A stretch of 64,000 bases of DNA, taken from assembly GCA_965199285.1 (NCBI GenBank), contig OZ240687.1, forward strand, positions 620,001-684,000. The letters are read 5' to 3'. This document shows positions 44,432-54,452 of this stretch, piece after piece (the stretch's first letter is position 1; every line of letters begins with the position of its first letter). The notes under the pieces are model-generated. The model was given only the letters and a program-made list of their open reading frames with translations. It was not told the DNA's origin and ran no database searches. The position numbers and the translations under genes are program-made. The DNA is from CBDDGJ01 sp965199285 (GTDB lineage: Bacteria > Pseudomonadota > Alphaproteobacteria > RS24).

Positions 44432-45049
44432 TTATACCAAGTCAAATTCAAATGCTTTTTGCAAAGCCGGGCGGGCTTTTAAGCGCGCTGTATAGGCTTG
44501 TAGATGGGGATGATTATCATTTAATATTTTCATGCGCTCCGCCATCATCAAAGAATGCCCAAGCATTGTGTCAGCGGCGGTAAAATCGCCCGCCAGATAA
44601 TCTTTACCAACCATATCCGCTTCTACCGGTTCAATCGCTTTGGCAAGCAAGCGTTGCGCTTGTCCCAACGCTGTTTCATCCCGCCGTTCGGGGGGCAAGA
44701 GCAGCGTATGCACCACAATCGTATTAATAGGCGGCATCACCATTCCCTCACAATAGTGAAACCATTGCAAATAGGTTGGAAAATTTGGCGCATCCGGCGC
44801 CGGCTTTAGTCCGCCATTTTTATGGCGCTCCAAAATATAATCGGCAATCGCGCCGGATTCATAAATCGAAACATCACCATCTTGCAAAACCGGAATCCGC
44901 CCCAAAGGGTGACGCGCCCGATGGTCATCCGATTTCAAATCTTTAGGGTGAAACTCCATCCGGTTGAGCTCATATGGTAGCTCCAGCTCTTCGAGCAGCC
45001 AGAGCGTTCTTACCGCGCGCGAGTTTGGCGCAAAGTGAAGTTTTAACAT
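44432..45049 (-). CDS. Glutathione S-transferase family protein
   Basis: 205-residue GST. The thioredoxin-like N-terminal domain shows 'MLKLHFAPNSRAVRTLWLLEELELPYEL', 'GRIPVLQDGDVSIYESGAIADYIL' with the glutathione-binding ES pair, and the C-terminal all-helical domain contains 'DYLAGDFTAADTMLGHSL'. ATG 45049 (MLKLHF) is preferred to the longer start. The substrate is not known. It lies at the edge of the polysaccharide locus but is not evidently part of it. Confidence 0.88.
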   Translation of the reverse strand: MLKLHFAPNSRAVRTLWLLEELELPYELNRMEFHPKDLKSDDHRARHPLGRIPVLQDGDVSIYESGAIADYILERHKNGGLKPAPDAPNFPTYLQWFHYCEGMVMPPINTIVVHTLLLPPERRDETALGQAQRLLAKAIEPVEADMVGKDYLAGDFTAADTMLGHSLMMAERMKILNDNHPHLQAYTARLKARPALQKAFEFDLV

Positions 45050-45123
45050 GAAAATCCCCCTTAACAGCAATTCATCATAGCCGACTGTAACACTATAAAT
45101 AGAATTGTTTCAATAGCCGAAAC

Positions 45124-46554
45124 TCAACTATCTAACCGGCCATAATCATCATCATAGCGGATAATATCATCTTCTTCCAGATAATCGCCGCACTGCACCT
45201 CAATCATAATCAGAAGCTCATCTTCCGGATTTTCGAGGCGATGCTTATTGCCTGCTGGAATATAGGTTGACTGGTTTTGCGCGAGCAAAAATGTCTCATC
45301 GCCATTTGTGACCCGCGCCGTGCCACTGACCACCACCCAATGTTCGCTGCGATGCTGATGCGATTGTAGGCTAAGCGCGGCGCGCGGGTTTACCTCTATG
45401 CGTTTTAACTTATAGCCATTTACATGCTGCAATACAGTATAACTCCCCCATGGGCGGTACACTTTTGCAAAGGTTTTATGAGCGGGATGATTTTGTGCCT
45501 TAAGCTGCGCCGCAATTTTCCCTATATTCTGGGCTTGGGCTTTATCGGCAATAAGCAAAGCATCGGGGGTATCTGCGATAATTAAATCCCGAAGCCCTAA
45601 GCTCGCAATTATTCTGCTTTGGGAATGAATAATGCAATCTTGCACATCGTCCAACAACATCTCCCCCATTATATGATTATTATCCGCGTCGGTTTTATAA
45701 AGGCCGCCAAACTCAAGCCATGAGCCAATATCAGACCAGCCTATATCGCAAGCCACAATCGCAATATTATCTGCCTTTTCAAACACGGCATAATCTATCG
45801 AAATATCGTGCACGTCTTCAAAATCAGCCGCCGCAATTTCATAGTGCCGCCCCTTATCCCCCTGCATGGGAGGCGCATTTTCAAAAGCATTGACACAAGC
45901 ATTAATAATATCCGGACAATGCGTTTGCATTTCGTTTAAGATAATATCCGTCCGCATGCAGAACATGCCTGTATTCCAGTAAAAATTCCCTGCCTCAATA
46001 TAGCCTTGCGCGGTTTTCTTATCTGGCTTTTCAACAAATCGTTTCACCTTATGCTTATCTGCTTCAATATAGCCATAGCCGGTTTGCGGCGTATCGGGCG
46101 TAACCCCGAAAGTCACAAGTTTTTCCTGTTGCGCCATCTCAATCGCCTGATCGATAGCCCGCAAAAAAGCAGCGTGCTGTTCAATTAAGTGATCGGCAGG
46201 AAGAATGAGCAAAATACAATCATCTCCATAGCGCTGTTTTGCATAGCTTGCCGCCAACCCTATCGCGGCGGCGGAATTGCGGCCAAATGGTTCAAGGATA
46301 AATGAGTGACTTATTTTGTCATGCGCCAGCGCATCATATTCATCTTTTGTGTAAAAGAATAAATCGCGATTGGTAATTGTTAAAATCTCTTTCACGCCCG
46401 CAATCGAAACCGCCCGCAAATAGGTTTTTTGAATGAGACTTTGGTCATCAATCTTAAGAAAAGGTTTTGGATGCGTTTGGCGCGACAAAGGCCATAATCG
46501 CGTTCCCATACCGCCTGACAAAATAACCGGCAATATAAATTGCGTATCCCCCAT
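45124..46554 (-). CDS. manC: Mannose-1-phosphate guanylyltransferase / mannose-6-phosphate isomerase
   Basis: Bifunctional enzyme making GDP-mannose. The N-terminal nucleotidyltransferase starts 'FILPVILSGGMGTRLWPLSR', with 'FVEKPDKKTAQGYIEAGNFYWNTGMF'. The C-terminal cupin (from about residue 370) has 'FAKVYRPWGSYTVLQHVNGYKLKRIEVNPRAALSLQSHQHRSEHWVVVSGTA', the type II phosphomannose isomerase site. Length of 476 aa is normal for the fused form. It is the final gene of the operon rfbB-rfbD-rfbA-rfbC-manC. Confidence 0.95.
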   Translation of the reverse strand: MGDTQFILPVILSGGMGTRLWPLSRQTHPKPFLKIDDQSLIQKTYLRAVSIAGVKEILTITNRDLFFYTKDEYDALAHDKISHSFILEPFGRNSAAAIGLAASYAKQRYGDDCILLILPADHLIEQHAAFLRAIDQAIEMAQQEKLVTFGVTPDTPQTGYGYIEADKHKVKRFVEKPDKKTAQGYIEAGNFYWNTGMFCMRTDIILNEMQTHCPDIINACVNAFENAPPMQGDKGRHYEIAAADFEDVHDISIDYAVFEKADNIAIVACDIGWSDIGSWLEFGGLYKTDADNNHIMGEMLLDDVQDCIIHSQSRIIASLGLRDLIIADTPDALLIADKAQAQNIGKIAAQLKAQNHPAHKTFAKVYRPWGSYTVLQHVNGYKLKRIEVNPRAALSLQSHQHRSEHWVVVSGTARVTNGDETFLLAQNQSTYIPAGNKHRLENPEDELLIMIEVQCGDYLEEDDIIRYDDDYGRLDS

Positions 46555-46571
46555 AATTCTATCTATCCCCC

Positions 46572-47138
46572 TTAATCAAATAGATCGGCATGTTTCAATG
46601 CCCCTGCCTGCCGGTCTTGTTCAGATAATAGGGGAAGCGTTTTAGCAGCAAGCGGCCAAGCTATATTTATGTCTGTATCATTCCAGATAATGCGGCGCTC
46701 ATGCGACGGGCTATAATAATTATCGGTTTTATAGAGCAGAACAGCCTCTTGCGACAGAGATAAAAATCCATGCGCAAAGCCACGCGGTATCCATAATTGT
46801 TTTTGATTTTCAACCGAAAGAATGTCTCCCACCCAATGCCCAAAAGAGGGTGAGGATTTTCGAATATCCACCGCGACATCAAACACTTCGCCAGATACGC
46901 ATCGTACCAGCTTGGCTTGCGCAAGTGGCGGTAATTGATAATGCAGGCCACGCAAAACATTTTTGGCATTTGCGCTATGGTTATCTTGCACAAAATCAAA
47001 ACTGCCCTCCGCTGTCTGATTTATGGCTTGGGAAAACGCTTTTTGATTAAAACTTTCAAAAAATAAGCCGCGCGCATCTTTATGCACGTGCGGCACAATA
47101 ATTTTTACGTCTGGGATTTTGGTTTCATGAATCTGCAT
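46572..47138 (-). CDS. rfbC: dTDP-4-dehydrorhamnose 3,5-epimerase
   Basis: Third step of dTDP-L-rhamnose synthesis. The 188-residue cupin protein shows 'DARGLFFESFNQKAF', 'FVQDNHSANAKNVLRGLHYQ', 'KLVRCVSGEVFDVAVDIRKSSPSFGHWVG' and 'IPRGFAHGFLSLS'. The catalytic His is in LRGLHYQ. It overlaps rfbA by 14 bp. Confidence 0.96.
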   Translation of the reverse strand: MQIHETKIPDVKIIVPHVHKDARGLFFESFNQKAFSQAINQTAEGSFDFVQDNHSANAKNVLRGLHYQLPPLAQAKLVRCVSGEVFDVAVDIRKSSPSFGHWVGDILSVENQKQLWIPRGFAHGFLSLSQEAVLLYKTDNYYSPSHERRIIWNDTDINIAWPLAAKTLPLLSEQDRQAGALKHADLFD

Positions 47139-48015
47139 GAGCCATTATCTTTGCAATTTTTTTGAGATATGCACCATAATCATTATTGCCAAATTGTTCA
47201 GCATATAGGGATAAGTCTTTCGCCCTTATCCAATCATTGCGCAAAGCGATTTCTTCCGGACAATTTAGGCTTAACTCTTGACGCTTAGACAGGCTTTCAA
47301 CAAATTGCGACGCGCGCAAAAGTGAATCATGGGTTCCCGCATCAAACCATGCAATGCCGCGCCCCATAACCCGAACATTCAACGCATCATCGTTCAAATA
47401 AGATTTATTCAAATCGGTAATTTCCAATTCACCCCGCGCGGATGGGGTGAGTTGGGTAGCGCGCTCATAAACCGTTTCATCATAAAAATAAAATCCCGTC
47501 ACCGCATAATTTGATTTTGGCTGCGCCGGTTTTTCTTCTAATGAAAGCACTTTTCCGGATTTATCAAATGCGACCACACCATAACGTTGCGGATCACGCA
47601 CATGCGAGGCAAAAATACTCGCGCCGTGCTGCTGCTCACTGGCTTGGCTTAAAAGCGAGATAAAATCATCGCCATAAAATATATTATCACCCAAAATAAG
47701 GGTTGATTTATGTCCATGAATAAAATCTTTTGCGATTAAGAACGCCTGCGCCAAACCATCGGGTGATGGTTGTTCCGCATATGAAATAGATATCCCCCAT
47801 TGCTCACCGGTTCCAAGCAGCCTCTTAAAGCCCGGCAAATCATGCGGGGTTGAGATGATGAGAATATCACGTATTCCCGCCAGCATAAGGCTTGCTAAGG
47901 GATAATAAATCATTGGCTTATCATAAATGGGCAGCATTTGTTTGCTTACCGCTAAGGTGGCTGGATATAATCTGACCCCCGCACCGCCCGCCAATATGAT
48001 GCCTTTTCTAGCCAT
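47125..48015 (-). CDS. rfbA: Glucose-1-phosphate thymidylyltransferase
   Basis: First step of dTDP-L-rhamnose synthesis, dTDP-glucose from glucose-1-phosphate. The 296-residue protein has 'KGIILAGGAGVRLYPATLAVSKQMLPIYDKPMIYYPL', 'LILGDNIFYGDDF', 'LEEKPAQPKSNYAVTGFYFYD' and 'GRGIAWFDAGTHDSLL'. ATG 48015 (MARKGII) follows a G-rich ribosome site and overlaps the end of rfbD by 8 bp. Confidence 0.96.
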   Translation of the reverse strand: MARKGIILAGGAGVRLYPATLAVSKQMLPIYDKPMIYYPLASLMLAGIRDILIISTPHDLPGFKRLLGTGEQWGISISYAEQPSPDGLAQAFLIAKDFIHGHKSTLILGDNIFYGDDFISLLSQASEQQHGASIFASHVRDPQRYGVVAFDKSGKVLSLEEKPAQPKSNYAVTGFYFYDETVYERATQLTPSARGELEITDLNKSYLNDDALNVRVMGRGIAWFDAGTHDSLLRASQFVESLSKRQELSLNCPEEIALRNDWIRAKDLSLYAEQFGNNDYGAYLKKIAKIMAHADS

Positions 48016-48898
48016 ATTCTTTTCCCCCCAAAATATGTTTGACAATATCATCAACATAGTTTTGCCAATCGGGCAAGTCTATATTAAGGGCAGATTGAAA
48101 TTTGTCACAAGCCAATAAAGAATTTTGCGGGCGTTGGGCGATAGCCCCATATTGCGCGCTTGATACAGGCTCTATTTGCGCGAAAGGGGTTTCAGAAGCC
48201 GCGCCCAAATCTGCCGCTACCGCAATTATATAGCACGCCAATTCATACCATGATAGCTTCCCTTTCGGGGTTAAATGATAAATACCGGATGATAAGGCAT
48301 CTGTTTTTGCCAATGCCATTTCTACATATTCAACCAAAAATGTGGTTGCTGTTGGTATCCCGAATTGATCATTTACCACTAAAAGCGTCTCGCGGCGTTG
48401 CGCCAGCCGAATAATGGTCTTAACAAAATTATCGCGATAGGGGGAAACGAGCCAGCTCGTGCGAAAAATCCAATAATTATCTGTGGCGGCGATAATCTCT
48501 TCTTCACCAGCATATTTACTGCGCCCATAAGCATTTACAGGTGACGCTTTATGGGTTTCATTATATGGGTCTGGCGCGCAGCCATCAAAAACATAATCGG
48601 TTGAAAAATGAATAAGTTTTGCGCCCACTTCATGCGCGGCGCGGGCAATCTCGCCGACGCTTTTCGCATTTATCTGCAATGCGGTTTCGGGCTCAGCTTC
48701 CGCCTTATCAACCGCAGTATAGGCAGCGGCGTTGATAATCACATCCGGTGAAACATCAAAAATATGCTTCGACAAATCTTGCGGGCATAAAAAATCCGCC
48801 TGCTGCCTATCTAAAGCGATAAAATCATCCTTGCCGTGCCAGTGCCGCACAAAACTTTGCCCGAGCTGCCCTGTTGCCCCAAACAAAAGATATTTCAT
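48008..48898 (-). CDS. rfbD: dTDP-4-dehydrorhamnose reductase
   Basis: Final reduction to dTDP-L-rhamnose. The 296-residue SDR has 'YLLFGATGQLGQSFVRHW', 'NAAAYTAVDKAEAEPETALQINA', 'STDYVFDG' and the YGRSKYAGE active site (YxxxK). It overlaps rfbB by 4 bp (ATGA) at its start. Confidence 0.96.
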   Translation of the reverse strand: MKYLLFGATGQLGQSFVRHWHGKDDFIALDRQQADFLCPQDLSKHIFDVSPDVIINAAAYTAVDKAEAEPETALQINAKSVGEIARAAHEVGAKLIHFSTDYVFDGCAPDPYNETHKASPVNAYGRSKYAGEEEIIAATDNYWIFRTSWLVSPYRDNFVKTIIRLAQRRETLLVVNDQFGIPTATTFLVEYVEMALAKTDALSSGIYHLTPKGKLSWYELACYIIAVAADLGAASETPFAQIEPVSSAQYGAIAQRPQNSLLACDKFQSALNIDLPDWQNYVDDIVKHILGGKEYG

Positions 48899-49947
48899 TT
48901 AGAAAACCCAGCTAATGTTTTTGTGTAAGCGCCCGATATAATATTTTCAACCCAATCCTTATGCTCAAAATACCATTTAACGTTTTTTTCAAGCCCTGTA
49001 GAAAAATCTTCAATCGGCTGCCAGCCCAATTCAGTTTGGATCTTTGTGGTGTCAATCGCATAGCGGCGATCATGCCCCGGACGGTCTGTAACATGCGATA
49101 TGAAATCCGTATAATGCCCTTTTTCGAGCGGCTTATTGTCCTGCAAAATCTGACAAATCAGATGCGCCACATCAATATTGCGCTTTTCACAATGACCCCC
49201 AATATTATAAACCTCTCCCACACATCCAAACTCTAATACACACATAAGCGCCCGACAATGATCTTCAACATGCAGCCAATCTCGTATCTGATGCCCATCA
49301 CCGTAAATTGGCAAGGGCTGGTGCGACAGCGCCTTATGAATAAGCAAGGGAATAAATTTTTCCGGAAATTGAAAAGGTCCATAATTATTAGAACAATTTG
49401 TCGTTACCACAGGCAAGCCATAGGTATGGTGATAGGAATTTACCAAATGATTGCTCGCCGCTTTACTGGCCGCATAAGGGCTTCTTGGCTGATATGGGGT
49501 GGTTTCACAAAAAGGCGGCTCATCCTCCCTAAGCGTGCCATAGACTTCATCGGTCGAAATATGCACAAAGCGAAACTTATCTTTCGCCTCCCCCGATAGG
49601 GTTTGCCAAAACCCGTGCGCCGCTTCTAATAAATTAAATGTCCCGCTAATATTGGTTTGGATAAAATTCGAGGGCGCATCAATGCTTCTATCAACATGCG
49701 TTTCTGCCGCAAAATGGATAATTGCGCGAAACTTGTAAGTCGCAAATAAATCATCCAGACAATTTTTATCATTAATATCACCATGTACAAAAACATGCCG
49801 CTCATCATCACGCCATTGCGCTAAATTTTCCAAATTTCCAGCATAGGTCAGCGCATCTAAATTGACAATCATCTCATCACGGCTATTCAGCCATAAGTGA
49901 ATAAAATTGCTGCCGATAAATCCTGCTCCCCCTGTTATGAGTATCAT
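48895..49947 (-). CDS. rfbB: dTDP-glucose 4,6-dehydratase
   Basis: Second step of dTDP-L-rhamnose synthesis. The 350-residue protein has 'ILITGGAGFIGSNFIHLWLNS', 'DALTYAGNLENLA', 'ISTDEVYGTL' and 'YAASKAASNHLV', as well as 'GDGHQIRDWLHVEDHCRAL'. It lies 4 bp downstream of the glycosyltransferase gene and starts the rhamnose operon rfbBDAC, followed by manC. Confidence 0.96.
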   Translation of the reverse strand: MILITGGAGFIGSNFIHLWLNSRDEMIVNLDALTYAGNLENLAQWRDDERHVFVHGDINDKNCLDDLFATYKFRAIIHFAAETHVDRSIDAPSNFIQTNISGTFNLLEAAHGFWQTLSGEAKDKFRFVHISTDEVYGTLREDEPPFCETTPYQPRSPYAASKAASNHLVNSYHHTYGLPVVTTNCSNNYGPFQFPEKFIPLLIHKALSHQPLPIYGDGHQIRDWLHVEDHCRALMCVLEFGCVGEVYNIGGHCEKRNIDVAHLICQILQDNKPLEKGHYTDFISHVTDRPGHDRRYAIDTTKIQTELGWQPIEDFSTGLEKNVKWYFEHKDWVENIISGAYTKTLAGFSK

Positions 49948-49951
49948 CCGC

Positions 49952-50872
49952 TTATATCCTTTTTAGCACTATGCCTAGCCGTAAGCCCCAATTATCTAAT
50001 CGTAATTGTCGATAAAAGGGAAGTTTAGCGGCAAATATAAAGCGTTCATAGATATTTTTTTGCCGATAGGTTTGAAGGGCGTTAAGGATCAGTTTTGCGT
50101 CATCTGTTAACATGTCGTCAAATTTTTTGAGAATGGCCTCATTACGGATTATTTCTTTTTTATATGAGCCATCAACAAGGCGCCATAAACGATTTACACG
50201 CTGCTGCCATTTTATATTACTGCCCACCAAATTATGGCCATGCTGCCGGTATTTTATAACAATATCATTGTCATATATAACTTCTCCGCCAATCGCCGAA
50301 ACCAGAATATAGAATACCCAATCATGCGAGGTGACAATACAATCTTCATCAACACGCGCCCATAATGCCCGCGCTGCGGCATTGAACATCATTGTATTTC
50401 CACCAGCAATAGACTGAAATAAAGCGTTTCGAAAATGCGGCTTGCGGCGGTGAAAAAATGATTGCCCCTTAACCTCCCCCCCTTTATCAACAATATAGCT
50501 GCGCGCGCCATAAAGAGCCGGAATATCTTCCGCAATAGCCTGCAAATATTCCAGCCCTTGCGCTAGCTTATGCGGCAGCCATATATCATCCTGATCTGAG
50601 AATGCGAAATAATCTGCCTTAATTTTCTTATTTTGCAATAAGGATACAAAATGCGCCGCAAACCCTTTGCCGGGGCCCTTCAAAATTTTAAGCCTATCCT
50701 TACCCCATAGAGATTGATAATGCTTGAGAATAGTGAGTGTTTTATCATTTTGGCTTTCATCAGAGGCATAGACCACCCAATCCTGATATGTTTGTTCGGC
50801 AATAGACAGTAATTGCTGTTCTAAATATTTTTCACCATTATATGTGCATAATAATATAGCAATTTTTGGCAT
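49952..50872 (-). CDS. Glycosyltransferase family 2 (rhamnosyltransferase-like)
   Basis: 306-residue GT-A enzyme. 'IAILLCTYNGEKYLEQQLLSIAEQTYQDWVVYASDESQNDKTLTIL' opens it, and the metal-binding DxD region is 'YFAFSDQDDIWLPHKL'. A second acidic site is in 'VTSHDWVFYILVSAIGG'. The sequence resembles dTDP-rhamnose-using transferases, which suits its place next to rfbB, but donor and acceptor are unproven. It is the first gene of the minus-strand block. Confidence 0.88.
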   Translation of the reverse strand: MPKIAILLCTYNGEKYLEQQLLSIAEQTYQDWVVYASDESQNDKTLTILKHYQSLWGKDRLKILKGPGKGFAAHFVSLLQNKKIKADYFAFSDQDDIWLPHKLAQGLEYLQAIAEDIPALYGARSYIVDKGGEVKGQSFFHRRKPHFRNALFQSIAGGNTMMFNAAARALWARVDEDCIVTSHDWVFYILVSAIGGEVIYDNDIVIKYRQHGHNLVGSNIKWQQRVNRLWRLVDGSYKKEIIRNEAILKKFDDMLTDDAKLILNALQTYRQKNIYERFIFAAKLPFYRQLRLDNWGLRLGIVLKRI

Positions 50873-51076
50873 TTATGACCTTAAATCTTACTTTTGTCTT
50901 TTAGGCTGTATTACGGGCTATTGCCCTCCTGTCTCAAATAAAAGTTCATATTTTACAATATATTACGCATAGAATATTTTTATAAGCTGGTTTTTTCATA
51001 ATTTCCCTTTTATATCAACAATATGAGGTTTCTTCGTAGGTTAAATATTTGTCTGAATATGCGCATGAAGGTAAGG

Positions 51077-52057
51077 CTATTTATATATTATTTTTGTTCC
51101 CTCAGATTCAAATCGAAAAGGAACATGCACAAGCGGCGCAAGCGCCTTTTTCACTTTATCTTGTTGTTCTGGCGCAACAAAAAACAAAATAAAACCGCCC
51201 CCGCCAGCACCCAAAAGTTTACCGCCAATCGCCCCCGCCTCTTGCGCGCGTTTATATATGTCGTCAATCACCGTGGAGCTTATACCATCGGTTAAGCTCT
51301 TTTTATATAACCAATTTTCATGCAGCATTTTGCCAAAATCATATAGGTCACTTTCTGTTTCAAGCATTTTGACGGCATCATCTACCATAGCCTGCATGGT
51401 TTTTAGCTCTTTTTCTTTGGCGCCAAAATTCTGTATTTGCGCTTGCGCTAATTGCGAGGCAAACCGCGTAATGCCGGTAAAAAAGAGCATAAGATGATCA
51501 TTGAGATCGGCTTTGCGGGCATCTGAAATATTGACAGGGGTTACGTTAATATCTCCATCTCCAGCCCCAAAATCAATCCGGTTAAACCCACCGCAGGCAA
51601 CCGCAATCTGGTCTTGCGCGCCGACAGCTTCTTGTAAAACCTCACGCTCTATATAGATTGCTTGTTCAGCTAATTCTATTGCTGATAATGTTTGGCCTTG
51701 CAAATGCCGCAATATATTAATCAAGCCAACGACAAAAGAAGAGCTTGACCCTAGCCCAGATCGCGCCGGTAAATCAGAGGAGTGATGTATCTCCACTCCA
51801 TAGGAAAGTGCCTCTTCCTGCAAGCAAGCCCGCACCGCAGGGTGTTGAATATCAACAATCGCTTTAACATTTTCGACCTGTGAATAGGTGATACGATAAT
51901 TATAGTCAAAAAAGGGCGGAAGTTCGCGACATGTCAAATAGCTATATTTGTCGAAACTCGTCGAAACAACAGCGCCGCCATGTTGCAAATACCAGTCGGG
52001 ATAATCTGTTCCGCCGCCAAAAAAAGAAATACGAAAAGGCGTTCTTGATATAATCAT
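51077..52057 (-). CDS. hddA: GHMP kinase, probable D-glycero-D-manno-heptose 7-phosphate kinase
   Basis: 326-residue sugar kinase. 'ISRTPFRISFFGGGTDYPDWYLQHGGAVVSTSFDKY' is the N-terminal GHMP motif, 'LPARSGLGSSSSFVVGLI' the phosphate loop, and 'IGGKLLGAGGGGFILFFV' the C-terminal motif. The same set of residues is found in HddA, which makes heptose 1,7-bisphosphate. It lies next to gmhA, with a heptose guanylyltransferase (54445) on the other side of the transporter, which makes the heptose assignment likely. GmhB phosphatase is not in the window. Confidence 0.85.
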   Translation of the reverse strand: MIISRTPFRISFFGGGTDYPDWYLQHGGAVVSTSFDKYSYLTCRELPPFFDYNYRITYSQVENVKAIVDIQHPAVRACLQEEALSYGVEIHHSSDLPARSGLGSSSSFVVGLINILRHLQGQTLSAIELAEQAIYIEREVLQEAVGAQDQIAVACGGFNRIDFGAGDGDINVTPVNISDARKADLNDHLMLFFTGITRFASQLAQAQIQNFGAKEKELKTMQAMVDDAVKMLETESDLYDFGKMLHENWLYKKSLTDGISSTVIDDIYKRAQEAGAIGGKLLGAGGGGFILFFVAPEQQDKVKKALAPLVHVPFRFESEGTKIIYK

Positions 52058-52158
52058 AATTAATCATTTCCCATACCATATTAACAATCCGTTATACTAT
52101 AATTAGTATGTAATGTACTTAAAAGCAAACAAAATAATCGTGAAACAGGATTATTGGT

Positions 52159-52752
52159 TTAAAATCCAAAAACCGCCTTTTCAACGCATTCGCATAGGCT
52201 ATGTTCAAGCACAATATGCAGCTCTTGGATTGTTGCTGTCGTTTGTCCCGGCGCAATTACACAATAATCGCACAAATCCTTTGCAGCACCGCCAGCATGG
52301 CCTGTTAACACAATAGAGGTTACGGATTTACGTTTGCAAACTTCGAGCGCTCGTAAGATATTAGGCGAGTTTCCTGATGTTGTGACCCCCAAAAACATAT
52401 CACCAGATTGTAATTTACCTTCAAGCTGGCGCGAGAAGACATGCTCAAACCCATAATCATTCCCAATTGCGGTTAAAATAGAACTATCTGTGGTGAGCGC
52501 TTCAGCCGGTAAGGGGGCGCGATCACGCGCTAATTTGCTCACAAATTCAGCAACTAAATGCTGTGCATCGGCAGCCGATCCGCCATTGCCTGCGACATAA
52601 AGCCGTCCACCATTTTTATAGCATTGAATAAGCGCGGCACAGGCGGCAGAAAAAACCTGTATCATATCCGCATTATTTAACATGGCCTGTTTTGCCTCTA
52701 TCGATGCTTCCAAATTATGTTTAAGTGATGCAGTAATATTATCAATATCCAT
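52159..52752 (-). CDS. gmhA: Sedoheptulose-7-phosphate isomerase (SIS domain)
   Basis: First step of heptose synthesis from sedoheptulose 7-phosphate, a product of transketolase. The 197-residue SIS-fold protein has 'GGRLYVAGNGGSAADAQHLVAEFVSKLARDRAPLPAEAL' and 'GDMFLGVTTSGNSPNILRALEVCK'. Start at ATG 52752 (MDIDNIT) is chosen because it gives the normal length and leaves room for a divergent promoter shared with the transporter permease. It is cotranscribed with hddA. Confidence 0.92.
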   Translation of the reverse strand: MDIDNITASLKHNLEASIEAKQAMLNNADMIQVFSAACAALIQCYKNGGRLYVAGNGGSAADAQHLVAEFVSKLARDRAPLPAEALTTDSSILTAIGNDYGFEHVFSRQLEGKLQSGDMFLGVTTSGNSPNILRALEVCKRKSVTSIVLTGHAGGAAKDLCDYCVIAPGQTTATIQELHIVLEHSLCECVEKAVFGF

Positions 52753-52883
52753 TTTTGAACCTAATTTCAAACTCCGCGCATAAACCTGCATCCACATATG
52801 CCGACTTAGGCAAATTAAAGCTGATAAACAAAATAAATTATTCCTTGTCAAGGCAAAACGGATATATTAGGGAAGAGGGAATA

Positions 52884-53675
52884 ATGCAAATGGTCAAACA
52901 ATTTTCAAAAGCAGATATATTTGCCGCTCTTAAAACCTATGAATTGTGGCTTTATTGGTCGTTCCAAGACGTACGCTTGCGATACCGGCGGTCGCTTATT
53001 GGTCCGTTTTGGATTACCATTAGCATGGGTATTTTTATTGCCGCTTTGGGCTTTGTCTATAGCAAATTATTCAACACTGATGTGCAAGAATATTTACCCT
53101 TTTTAGCCGCCGGTTTCATTACCTGGACATATATATCAGGCCTAATGCTGGAAGCGCCCAACCTATACATTACCGAAGCGCATTTTATAAAGGATATGCG
53201 AATTAATTTGTTTATATTGATTTATAAGCTCATTATGCGTCATCTAATTACCTTTGCCCATAATATTGTGATTATGGTGGGCATATATTTTATGTTCTCG
53301 CTGCCGCCCTCTCTCAACATTCTTCTCGCCATTCCGGGATTGTGTTTGGTCACTCTTAATCTTATTGCAATCACCACAATTATATCCATACTTGCGGCGC
53401 GCTTTCGCGACCTTATTCCGATTAATCAAAGCGTCATTCAAGTCTTATTTTTTGTAACTCCCATATTCTGGTTTCCCCGCCTCCTCCCCAATGATAGCTG
53501 GGTTGTCACCATTAATCCTTTTGCAAATTATCTGGATCTTGTGCGCGCCCCCTTGCTTGGACAGCTACCGGACATAAATTCATGGTATAGCGCGGGCATT
53601 ACATTGCTCATATTATCAATCATTGCGACAATCCTTTATTATAAAAAAGCGCATCGTGTCGCTTATTGGCTATAG
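52884..53675 (+). CDS. wzm: ABC-2 type polysaccharide export permease
   Basis: 263-residue inner-membrane subunit with six likely membrane helices. The N-terminal 'LYWSFQDVRLRYRRSLIGPFWITIS' motif is characteristic of Wzm/KpsM/RfbA type polysaccharide export permeases. ATG 52884 is preceded by GAGGGA; earlier in-frame starts lie within the gmhA leader. It is followed at 12 bp by the ATPase. The exported polymer would be that built by this locus. Confidence 0.93.
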   Translation: MQMVKQFSKADIFAALKTYELWLYWSFQDVRLRYRRSLIGPFWITISMGIFIAALGFVYSKLFNTDVQEYLPFLAAGFITWTYISGLMLEAPNLYITEAHFIKDMRINLFILIYKLIMRHLITFAHNIVIMVGIYFMFSLPPSLNILLAIPGLCLVTLNLIAITTIISILAARFRDLIPINQSVIQVLFFVTPIFWFPRLLPNDSWVVTINPFANYLDLVRAPLLGQLPDINSWYSAGITLLILSIIATILYYKKAHRVAYWL

Positions 53676-53687
53676 CGGGTGTAAGGG

Positions 53688-54452
53688 ATGCACAAAATAA
53701 GCGCCAAAAATCTATATCTTGATTACCCGCTTATGGGGGTATCAAACTTATCGCTCAAAAATAAAACGATAGACATCATAACGGGCGGTGCCATATCAGT
53801 GGGGCAGAGAATTTCTACCATTCGGGCGCTGGAGGATATTAGCTTTGAATTTTCTGAAGGTGATCGGATTGGTCTTGTTGGTCATAATGGTTCGGGAAAA
53901 TCAACATTATTAAAAGCTATGGCGGGCATTTATACGCCAACCCAAGGCAAGCTATCCGTTTTGGGGCGGGTGGTATCAACGCTCAATATTACGCTCGGTT
54001 TTGATATGGAGGCAACTGGCTTTGAGAATATTATTATACGTGGATTGCTGATGGGCATGCGCCGCAAAGAGATTGAGCAAAAAATAGATGATATTATCAG
54101 TTTTACAAATCTCGAAAACTATATTCACTTGCCAGTGCGAACATATTCTTCCGGCATGATGAGCCGTTTAGCCTTCACGATTGTGACCTCCGCACCGACT
54201 GATATTTTATTAATGGATGAAATTCTAGGCACGGGTGACGCTGGGTTTTTGGAAAAAGCCAATCAGCGCCTCACCCAATTTATTGATCAAAGCCGTATTT
54301 TTGTGCTTGCCTCGCATAGCGATGAAGTCATTAACAATTTCTGTAATAAGGCGATTTTGCTTGAGAAAGGCAAATTGATTGATTTTGGCTCTACAGATGA
54401 CATTTTGCGGACTTATCATAAGCGTGTAGAAAAGATGTCCGATCATGGATAA
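53688..54452 (+). CDS. wzt: ABC polysaccharide export ATPase
   Basis: 254-residue ATPase: Walker A 'GHNGSGKSTLLKAM', signature 'YSSGMMSRLAF', Walker B 'ILLMDEILGTGD'. It is of the short Wzt/KpsT/RfbB kind and has no C-terminal carbohydrate-binding domain, so recognition of a capped O-chain end by Wzt is not expected. It overlaps the next gene by 8 bp. Confidence 0.93.
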   Translation: MHKISAKNLYLDYPLMGVSNLSLKNKTIDIITGGAISVGQRISTIRALEDISFEFSEGDRIGLVGHNGSGKSTLLKAMAGIYTPTQGKLSVLGRVVSTLNITLGFDMEATGFENIIIRGLLMGMRRKEIEQKIDDIISFTNLENYIHLPVRTYSSGMMSRLAFTIVTSAPTDILLMDEILGTGDAGFLEKANQRLTQFIDQSRIFVLASHSDEVINNFCNKAILLEKGKLIDFGSTDDILRTYHKRVEKMSDHG